Of a stretch of DNA of 64,000 bases, positions 57,919 through 64,000 are shown in pieces. Position 1 is the stretch's first letter; each line of letters starts with the position of its first letter. The translations under genes and the position numbers were made by a program. This DNA is from a virus, in IMG/VR virus record IMGVR_UViG_3300037246_002669, positions 30,913-94,912 of that record. The stretch is one strand, 5' to 3'. A model generated the notes under the pieces. It was not told the origin of the DNA. It worked only from the letters and a program-made list of their open reading frames with translations, and made no database searches.

Positions 57919-58947
57919 CTACAAATTGGAAGGAGTACTTGTCTTCTCTTCGGGTACCCATTCGCTGGTTTTGAAGTCATACTGATGCACATCGAACAGC
58001 GTTAACTCTGAATCCCAGTCCCCTTCGTGGCCCCGCCAGTTTGAGATAGCCAGCACTGCCCGGTAAACTCCTGGTTTCATATCCGCGCAGTCGCAAGTGA
58101 TATACTCGTTAACTTCAGAAGTGTCACGCCAAAAATCTTCCGACACTTTGTCCTCGTTCAGAATTCGGATCAGGCCACTTGGAGTGAAGATCGCAAGAGG
58201 CGCTTCTCCTTCTGACTCCGGCAGATACGGCGATATGGGCAGAAAGGAACCGGCTGCCTTTAGTACTGGTGCGGTGAGACAAGCCTTCGCTATCTCCGCA
58301 CCCACTTCAATGTAGCATTTATTACAGTGGGCATAATCGTTTCCCAGTATATACTGGTGAGTTCCGACTATCTTTTCCTCGCACTTTATACACCGGATAC
58401 TCCCAGTTTCCTCCATCAAGTCTGACTGAAGTTCCGGCAGAAAGCCTTTTGGGTTGGGTATCACTTCACTTGTCAATTCGAGAGTACCATTCTCCCCTGA
58501 GATGGTCAGGGAATCGCCATCTCGCTGGACAATGTAATGGTGCCATCCGTCATCCTGTATATCTATGGTACCGACCAACACTTTCGCGGTCCCGATATAA
58601 CAACTGACATCAAGTTTGCCGGAACTATTCTGTTCGATAATGATACCGGCGGGTACCGCCTGCTGCGCGCTCATGAGAAGCGCCCGGTTATTACTTGCGG
58701 TTTTCCTCACCCAAAAACCAGCAGCCCACTTGGGAAGAAAAGCTATGTTCTGGACAGACTTTTCACGGACTTCGGGAGTAACATTCTTCCACTCCTCCCC
58801 CGCCATCGCCGAGGCATAACAATTCCTGCAATAGGGATCTGCATCCCCGAATACATAGTAGCATACCCCCACTTCTTTTCCGCATCGGGCGCACTTTGGA
58901 ATGCCACTCTCCTCTTCTTCTTCACATCGCGCACATTTGATACTCAT
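57919..58947 (-). CDS. Two-zinc-ribbon protein with a LamG-like middle
   Basis: 342 residues. CARCEEEEESGIPKCARCGK (N-terminal knuckles), CYYVFGDADPYCRNC, later CIKCEEKIVGTHQYILG and HCNKC give several zinc sites like LIM fingers. Residues 100-165 (VGTIDIQDDGWHHYIVQRDG, SLTISGENGTLEL) resemble a LamG-type strand pattern. Unknown function; possibly binds a host protein. Confidence 0.68.
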   Translation of the reverse strand: MSIKCARCEEEEESGIPKCARCGKEVGVCYYVFGDADPYCRNCYASAMAGEEWKNVTPEVREKSVQNIAFLPKWAAGFWVRKTASNNRALLMSAQQAVPAGIIIEQNSSGKLDVSCYIGTAKVLVGTIDIQDDGWHHYIVQRDGDSLTISGENGTLELTSEVIPNPKGFLPELQSDLMEETGSIRCIKCEEKIVGTHQYILGNDYAHCNKCYIEVGAEIAKACLTAPVLKAAGSFLPISPYLPESEGEAPLAIFTPSGLIRILNEDKVSEDFWRDTSEVNEYITCDCADMKPGVYRAVLAISNWRGHEGDWDSELTLFDVHQYDFKTSEWVPEEKTSTPSNL

Positions 58948-59000
58948 GATCTTCCTCCTGTTAAAAATAATTTGGACGGAACCATTCCGTAAACTGGGCG

Positions 59001-59339
59001 TTAGTCAGGAGTTACGGAACGAAGGTCCCCCACTGCTTCCTCCGGTGAATCTCCGTAACCAGCATCACTTTCCTGCAAATCAACGAAGCCGTCCCTGAAA
59101 GCCACCCACTGCTTCTCGTCTTTCTTGATGTTGATGTCAGAATCCCACCAGTTCGGAACGAAGTGATAAGCAGAGGGAGAAGCATTTGCTTCAGACATCC
59201 TGCAGGAATCGTTCAAGCATCTCCATCCTATACCTGCTCGTTCCATGGTCATGGTCCCACATGCACGACACGGTCCCAGGTTTCCGCCTTCTCCATGTGT
59301 CCAGGTCATCTCGCCCGTATCGTATAATTTTCCCGCCAT
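59001..59339 (-). CDS. Zinc-finger hypothetical protein
   Basis: 112 residues starting MAGKLYDTGEMTW after AGGAGG. CRACGTMTMERAGIGWRCLN with DSC gives a zinc site. Trp/Asp-rich C-terminus. Unknown. Confidence 0.66.
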   Translation of the reverse strand: MAGKLYDTGEMTWTHGEGGNLGPCRACGTMTMERAGIGWRCLNDSCRMSEANASPSAYHFVPNWWDSDINIKKDEKQWVAFRDGFVDLQESDAGYGDSPEEAVGDLRSVTPD

Positions 59340-59428
59340 GATTTTCCTCCTGTTAGAATAATTTGGATAGAACCGTTCCATCCTTTATATACAAAATAAC
59401 ACCATTCCAATTTATTTACAAACGACCA

Positions 59429-59800
59429 CTAATCGAAGACTTCCTTCATGCCTGTTGTTTTGAGCCAGTCTTCATGATACTGTGCCGGATTTGTCCCAGT
59501 TGAACCACCTTCAAACAAAATGTCGAACCATCCTCCTGGGTTCTTTTTGATTTGGGTAAAACCGAACAGGACACTGTAATGAGTCGGCTTAAAGGGGATA
59601 TCCACCACTTCGTCCATACTGACTGGAGGAACAGCCGCATAAATGGCAGACAACTTTGGTTTGCTAATTTCGGGCCGCAAAGATCTGTCTTTTACAAATT
59701 CATCCCATGCCTTCTGGACATCAATTCCCCGGTACTTATAGTCGGCCACCAACTCTTCGGCAGATGCAGTGGCACGATCTCCTCTAACTGTTATTTTCAT
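59429..59800 (-). CDS. 123-residue hypothetical protein, leader shared with downstream gene
   Basis: MKITVRGDRATASAEELVAD after GGAGAGG. Alpha/beta, with FKPTHYSVLFGFTQIKKNPG. Its first codons match those of the neighbouring 125-residue gene (KIT-x-RG), suggesting duplication of the start region. Confidence 0.65.
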   Translation of the reverse strand: MKITVRGDRATASAEELVADYKYRGIDVQKAWDEFVKDRSLRPEISKPKLSAIYAAVPPVSMDEVVDIPFKPTHYSVLFGFTQIKKNPGGWFDILFEGGSTGTNPAQYHEDWLKTTGMKEVFD

Positions 59801-59803
59801 GAC

Positions 59804-60181
59804 TTACCTCTCCTGTCCAAATGGCACAACTTCGTAATCGTCAAGGGACTCCAGCAGACTCTCGGGAATTTCAAGGTTTTTTTCCCGGAAATATTTCAAC
59901 TGTCCGTCGCGGTCCTGCCGGATAGCCTCTTTCACAGCATTGAGCGCATATTCGAATCGTACCGGCTCATCTTCCGCCCAATAAGGGGCCTTGAAAAACT
60001 TTCCCTCCAGATTAAAGGCGATACGCCGTTCTTCCTTGGGAATGTCAGAAAACCATACGACAAAATCTTTGACGCCGAGATAAATGGACTTCCACTTTGC
60101 CACGACTTTGTATGGTGCCGCCTTTGGCGCGGGTGCCTTCGCAATTCCTAAAGACTGTTGGCCTCTACCTGTTATTTTCAC
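59804..60181 (-). CDS. 125-residue hypothetical protein
   Basis: GTG start (MKITGRGQQSLGIAK) after GGAGGAGG. WKSIYLGVKDFVVWFSDIPK and VRFEYALNAVKEAIRQDRDG. Only the leader resembles the next gene. Overlaps the DUF1353 gene by 17 bases. Confidence 0.65.
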   Translation of the reverse strand: MKITGRGQQSLGIAKAPAPKAAPYKVVAKWKSIYLGVKDFVVWFSDIPKEERRIAFNLEGKFFKAPYWAEDEPVRFEYALNAVKEAIRQDRDGQLKYFREKNLEIPESLLESLDDYEVVPFGQER

Positions 60182-60821
60182 GATCCTCCTCCTTTTTTCC
60201 TCCGCTCCCGGTGAATGAGAGACTGGAGCGTAAGTTGGCACCAGCAGCACTTGCCCGTCTGCCGTTGTCACCCAGAATATCCATGAATGCGGCCTCTTCT
60301 CTCCGTTTCTCCAATTTCCGGTTACGCCTCCATGCAAACCCACCGAATGCCACCAGCATACTCCACGCACTGTGTGGTATTACATTGCATCCTGTAACCT
60401 GTTTCGCCACCTCCAGGAAAACCTCATCCCAAAAAGATCTGGGAGTTTTGTGATAATACTCTTCGGGGGCAAAGAAATGACTGTCGTGAATTAGTAAATG
60501 GCCATGCCGGTAGCCATAGTCGTGAATTAGACTGGGTACAAGCAGAATTCCGGTGGGGGATAGCACTGGCCAGAGCAGCCGGGGAATTGATGCTCCATCG
60601 AAAACAAAACCTGCAGGTATAAACACTGTCTGCCGGCGACCTTTAATATCCAGGTCAATTTTCCACGACTCCGCAATTTTCCACTTTCGAGATGCAGTCA
60701 TCCACTGCCGCGTCCTCCCGAAAAAAGACTTTCCAATTGTGGGAATCGGAATAGGTGTCAATTTAAGGCGATCGATTGCTTCCAAAATCTGCTTCTGGTG
60801 GGGATTCAGTTTGTTCTTCAC
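60165..60821 (-). CDS. DUF1353 family protein
   Basis: 218 residues, GTG start after AAGGAGG. FIPAGFVFDGASIPRLLWPV, then LVPSLIHDYGYRHGHLL, is the DUF1353 signature, present in many phages with unknown function. The Asp/His pattern (FDGAS, HDYGY) suggests a metal or catalytic site. Basic C-terminal tail. Confidence 0.78.
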   Translation of the reverse strand: MKNKLNPHQKQILEAIDRLKLTPIPIPTIGKSFFGRTRQWMTASRKWKIAESWKIDLDIKGRRQTVFIPAGFVFDGASIPRLLWPVLSPTGILLVPSLIHDYGYRHGHLLIHDSHFFAPEEYYHKTPRSFWDEVFLEVAKQVTGCNVIPHSAWSMLVAFGGFAWRRNRKLEKRREEAAFMDILGDNGRRASAAGANLRSSLSFTGSGGKKEEDRENNR

Positions 60822-61231
60822 TCTCCACCTCCTTCGGTATGTAATAAATAAGGGAGTTTTCTTTTCAGTGCCGCCGCATCCCAATTGCACCAAACAGACA
60901 ACCACTGTTTAGCTGTCGGGCGTTTGTATAACCGGCCTTCGAGTATTTCACGTTCACGCTTCTTACTTGCCTTCATTGCCAAGTCGTGTTCTCGTCTTGC
61001 GCGCTTGCCCTCCCGGTCGGAAATTATGACTTGCATCTCCTGGTTGGATTTATGCAGTTTTGCAATCCTCTTGTCCCGCGCAGTTAACAGTTGCTCCAAC
61101 TGTGCGATTGTCCTGCCCTTCTTAACTCTCCTGTGAAGCAGCCGCATTTCCTTCAGGGAATCTGCGATGTCTTCTCGCAACTTTTCCAGATGATCTATTT
61201 TCTGCGGAATCGTGATGATTTTCTTACTCAC
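60818..61231 (-). CDS. 137-residue coiled-coil protein
   Basis: GTG start after AGGAGG (MSKKIITIPQKIDHLEKLRE). Heptads with many Arg/Lys to about residue 100, then WLSVWCNWDAAALKRKLPYL. GTGA overlap with the DUF1353 start. Unknown. Confidence 0.65.
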   Translation of the reverse strand: MSKKIITIPQKIDHLEKLREDIADSLKEMRLLHRRVKKGRTIAQLEQLLTARDKRIAKLHKSNQEMQVIISDREGKRARREHDLAMKASKKREREILEGRLYKRPTAKQWLSVWCNWDAAALKRKLPYLLHTEGGGE

Positions 61232-61235
61232 TTTT

Positions 61236-61832
61236 TCACCTCCTGACAGGAATCCATGTATCCACCGTGAAATCGTCTTTCTGCATCGGCATTCTTTTTG
61301 TCGTCGGTCGCAGCCAGCCACCGTAAGCATCAATGAACCTGATCCAGTCGTCTTCTCTCCACCCACTACTGTGAACGGGAGGCGCTTTGAACTTATACTT
61401 GCCAATCCTGTACAACTCACGTTTTTCCTCCAGTGACAACTCGCGTTCCGGTACTTTCTTAGGGTATCGCATCAGAAAGCATCCGGTAGTTCCCGCTTCC
61501 TCGAAGCCGTACCTTTTATATAAGGCAACCAACTGGTCGAAATTCAAAGGACTGCCTGGGTAAGGGGAAGGCGTGCAACAAATTGCAAATCCATTGGCAT
61601 CTGCAATCCGGGTTACGATGCCCAGCAACTCTTTTCCCCGGCCATCTCTGCTATAGGGACACATCACTTTCAGCCGGTTGAAGAAAAGCACCCTTACACC
61701 GGCAATCTTCAACTTGACTTTTGCAAAGTGTTCCTGCACTGGTTCGATAGTAGTCAGCCCGGCGCAAGAAGCATCACCCAGGGACACATGCACTCCGTCC
61801 TTCGTTATACTGATCGTTATTCCGCCATCCAT
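61236..61832 (-). CDS. GNAT-like acetyltransferase
   Basis: 198 residues starting MDGGITISITKDG after GGAGGAAAAG. RGKELLGIVTRIADANG and LVALYKRYGFEEAGTTGCFLMRYPK have the fold order of small phage GNAT-like proteins (helix with R/G-rich acetyl-CoA loop, then the YxRxGF segment). The C-terminal 60 residues are extra. Substrate unknown. Confidence 0.65.
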   Translation of the reverse strand: MDGGITISITKDGVHVSLGDASCAGLTTIEPVQEHFAKVKLKIAGVRVLFFNRLKVMCPYSRDGRGKELLGIVTRIADANGFAICCTPSPYPGSPLNFDQLVALYKRYGFEEAGTTGCFLMRYPKKVPERELSLEEKRELYRIGKYKFKAPPVHSSGWREDDWIRFIDAYGGWLRPTTKRMPMQKDDFTVDTWIPVRR

Positions 61833-61833
61833 G

Positions 61834-62247
61834 TTACTTTTCCTCCGCATTTTTTAAATTCTTAATGAAGTTTTCCAGCGAGGCAGACTTTTTGCGTACC
61901 TCACTCACCTTTTCGCAATTCCTAAAATGTAGCCGCCGATCACCTTGGTCTACTGTAGCACCACATACTCTGCAGGTGAAAATCACTTCTGTGTAATCAC
62001 ACTCAGGCGTCCAACTCCCTCCAGAATGGTGACGTTCTTCCTTGCCCTTGAATATGAACAATGCGTCAAACACTTGGACTTCAGCAGACTCACCCAACTG
62101 ATCATGCCAGAAAGTAGTTAATACTCGGCGGGTGCAGGTGATAAAGGGCAACCCGTGGTAACCATCCATGGCAGTAAGTAGCGCACGGATAATTTCCTTA
62201 GACTCATACTGCATGATAACGTCAAGTTCCTCATCGGAGGACATCAT
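61834..62247 (-). CDS. 137-residue protein with C2H2/C2HC-like knuckle
   Basis: MMSSDEELDVIMQYESKEII start after GGGAGGG. FTCRVCGATVDQGDRRLHFRNC is a zinc finger. Acidic N-terminus. Unknown. Confidence 0.65.
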   Translation of the reverse strand: MMSSDEELDVIMQYESKEIIRALLTAMDGYHGLPFITCTRRVLTTFWHDQLGESAEVQVFDALFIFKGKEERHHSGGSWTPECDYTEVIFTCRVCGATVDQGDRRLHFRNCEKVSEVRKKSASLENFIKNLKNAEEK

Positions 62248-62249
62248 AA

Positions 62250-62468
62250 CTATTTTCCCTCCCATTCTTTGCAGCCTTGAAAAGCAGGCCAATTAATCCG
62301 CATTTTTGCCGTAGGACACCATAACTTCACCATACTTTGGCACCTATCGCAAGTTTCCCGCTCGGGATTCTTAAAACACATGCGCTCATGTTCCACTATA
62401 AACTTCTCGTCCATCGACAACTTGTCGCATCCGTACTGACAGACGTATGCGGTTACTTTTTTCGGCAT
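62250..62468 (-). CDS. 72-residue Cys-rich protein
   Basis: MPKKVTAYVCQYGCDKLSMD after GGAGG. CQYGC, then ERMCFKNPERETCDRCQ and WCPTAKM. Several possible zinc ligands. The start overlaps the next gene by 16 bases. Confidence 0.65.
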   Translation of the reverse strand: MPKKVTAYVCQYGCDKLSMDEKFIVEHERMCFKNPERETCDRCQSMVKLWCPTAKMRINWPAFQGCKEWEGK

Positions 62469-62974
62469 GGCATTACCTCCACAAATGCTCCATCCAAACC
62501 ATATCGGCAACCAAACTGCCGACAAAGAAACGCCGGAGCAGATCGGGGATTCAGCACTTCACCCACTGTCCGATAGAACGGGCCGTCATCTCCTTCTTTG
62601 TACCAGATTACAGCGCCTTCAACTATGTCAGCAACTGTAGCGGGTCGCAAATTATTAGGGAGAGGGGGTTCTACACCCAGTACAGACAATTGCATCGTGT
62701 TTGTTACCTCGCCATACTTTTGCGCCCGTACTGGCAGATGTATGCAGTTACTTTTTCGGCATGACAACTTGTCTCCTTCCAACGGACCAGCATACTCAAG
62801 TCCTTCGGACTCACTTAACGGGAAAATTCTGACACCGCAGTCAAAACAACGAAACCGCAACTGATCGCCTTCCACAACTGCTGCTTCTGTCTGATGAATA
62901 TTATCCCCAACCTCACGGACCAAATACAGCCCATCCACTCTCGGAATTTCCTGCGTCCATGCTAACTCTGTCAT
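62453..62974 (-). CDS. 173-residue hypothetical with Cys pairs
   Basis: MTELAWTQEIPRVDGLYLVR after GGAGG. CFDCGVRIF, CRKSNC and CRQFGC suggest zinc binding. Contains IVEGAVIWYKEGDDGPFYRT. Unknown. Confidence 0.65.
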   Translation of the reverse strand: MTELAWTQEIPRVDGLYLVREVGDNIHQTEAAVVEGDQLRFRCFDCGVRIFPLSESEGLEYAGPLEGDKLSCRKSNCIHLPVRAQKYGEVTNTMQLSVLGVEPPLPNNLRPATVADIVEGAVIWYKEGDDGPFYRTVGEVLNPRSAPAFLCRQFGCRYGLDGAFVEVMPCRKK

Positions 62975-63081
62975 TTTCGCCTCCACAATTTTTTTAGAAT
63001 TACAGACAGTTCAATACTGACACCAATTACAGCCAGGACTATCCCAATGACACTGGCAGCAGTGCACGCTAACTCTATCAT
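62971..63081 (-). CDS. 36-residue single-TM protein
   Basis: MIELACTAASVIGIVLAVIG followed by VSIELSVILKKLWRRK: one membrane helix and a basic tail. AAGGAGGAAATC precedes the ATG, and its TGA overlaps the next ATG. Too short for family assignment. Confidence 0.55.
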   Translation of the reverse strand: MIELACTAASVIGIVLAVIGVSIELSVILKKLWRRK

Positions 63082-64000
63082 TTTTCTGATTTCCTCCTTG
63101 TATAGGCAATGAGATCGAATCCCGGTCATCCGGCAGCATCTTAACGGCCTTCCTTCATTCCTATTGTTTCCTGCATCATGTCCTTTATAGCATGATCAAC
63201 ATGTATTGGCAAACGTAGGTTATTTTCGTGCAATTTATTGCATATCCCCGAAATCGGATTGACAGCGATGGGCAGCGTTGCGCATAGTCCGCCTTTCCAG
63301 GCGTCATAGGCCGGAAGGCAAACCCCAAATTTTTACCCTCATGCATCCCATTATGTTTTATTTTATATGCCAGTGCCCCGTCATGCCTCGTGATACAAGT
63401 GCAGCCCATGTGCATCGACAATCCAAATTTTATGCCCCATGTCCCCCCCTCAAAAATTGGATGGTACTTCTCTCCTTTGTTACCATGTGCATACCCTCGC
63501 TCCGCTCATGTACAGTAACACATGCCGGCATACCCTCGGTGCGTGCATGTGCAAGGCAGTCACGTTAATCCCCAAATGCATATGCGATCTCTACTGACGG
63601 TTACAGTAACAACTGATGTTTACAGTAACAACTGTCATACTTGTGTTGTGCATGTCGGCACTATGCAACTATTGCAAACTTGTGTCTCTACTGATGTTTA
63701 CAGTACCAACTGTCTCTACTGTCGTGTTTGTCGTGCATCAATCCAATTTCAATGTGCATGCAGGTGCAATGAGTGCATGCAAACATACTGTACTGACTGC
63801 AGTGCGAACGTGCCTACTCTCAAAATGCTGGTGAGATTTTTTACACTATGGTGACTGCTACTACTGCGGCGGGGGGTCGAGATTTTCAGCTACTACACCC
63901 CTATGGACAGGCAGCCTTCACTCCCAAAAATCAAACTGGCCAACTTGCGCGCGCTACTACTTCACGACTGACTGCGCGGTGCCAATTAAGTGTACGTGCA
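63082..64000. other. 0.9-kb gene-free region with short repeats
   Basis: No supported gene. It contains palindrome copy 17, TGCATG-type motifs, and an imperfect direct repeat of about 28 bp (TCTCTACTGA...ACAGTAACAACTG) at about 63588 and 63685, 97 bp apart. Further ACAGTAAC units lie at 63508 and 63621. Could be an origin, packaging or regulatory region. Confidence 0.55.
63226..63245. repeat. TTGCAA palindrome variant, copy 17
   Basis: GTGC/GCAT variant in the gene-free right end; not beside a repeated promoter. Confidence 0.75.

Noticed and set aside
6103-63245. TTGCAA palindromes as CRISPR repeats or as RNA terminators
   Set aside because: Spacing is kilobases with no regular spacers, orientation is mixed, and no T-run follows most copies.
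63185-63421. 78-codon minus-strand frame in the right-end region
   Set aside because: No ribosome site, odd composition and overlap with palindrome copy 17.
63522-63854. Plus-strand Cys/Val-rich frame in the repeat region
   Set aside because: Product follows the short DNA repeats; no ribosome site; opposite to all other genes.

Overview
This window is part of a double-stranded DNA tailed phage (or prophage) genome, probably siphovirus-like. It encodes an HK97-type capsid module, a portal, a TP901-type tape measure, a tail-assembly chaperone with a predicted -1 frameshift and a tail tube. Every supported gene is on the minus strand, so transcription runs from high to low coordinates. Genes are tightly packed, often with ATGA or TGATG overlaps, and have strong AGGAGG-type ribosome binding sites and many GTG or TTG starts. 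Sigma70-like promoters and a GT9 (heptosyltransferase-family) gene fit a Gram-negative host, but the host cannot be fixed from sequence alone. No integrase, terminase or endolysin is visible, so lifestyle and lysis are only partly readable.

Right part (about 63-37 kb): an accessory/early region of small genes. It holds zinc-knuckle proteins, mini membrane proteins, two paralogous methyltransferases, three paralogous HNH-AP2 homing endonucleases, a PhaC-like alpha/beta hydrolase, a GNAT-like protein, a DUF1353 protein and a GHKL ATPase carrying a C-terminal HELAH motif. These are followed by a sigma-region-4-like regulator, an ATP-dependent DNA ligase and a DNA polymerase X homologue that lacks its catalytic aspartates. 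Many transcription units here start from near-identical promoter/operator cassettes (TTGACA, 17 bp, TAGATT, with the -10 inside a palindrome). Each cassette is usually preceded by a terminator and a 20-bp TTGCAA palindrome. That palindrome recurs 17 times over the window.

Middle part (about 37-11 kb): the virion module. In order it encodes a fibre with a signal-peptide-like N-terminus, an XkdF-like protease, a scaffold with an internal start, the major capsid protein, connectors, tail tube, chaperone, tape measure, tail-tip proteins, a 1260-residue protein of about 11 tandem Ig-like domains, a LamG protein and a probable holin pair. Six virion-module proteins carry mucin-like threonine-rich tails or linkers, including the capsid and tail tube proteins.

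Left part (about 11-1 kb): an operon with a GT4 glycosyltransferase, a GT9 glycosyltransferase, an enzyme resembling polypeptide GalNAc-transferases (GT27: DxH and GGEN motifs) and a WbpP/GalE-like UDP-sugar 4-epimerase. It is followed by a gene of unknown function, a UDG-like/DNA polymerase A fusion, the portal and a head-morphogenesis protein cut by the window edge. The main hypothesis is that the epimerase and the GT27-like enzyme form a phage-encoded mucin-type O-glycosylation system whose acceptors are the threonine-rich tails.
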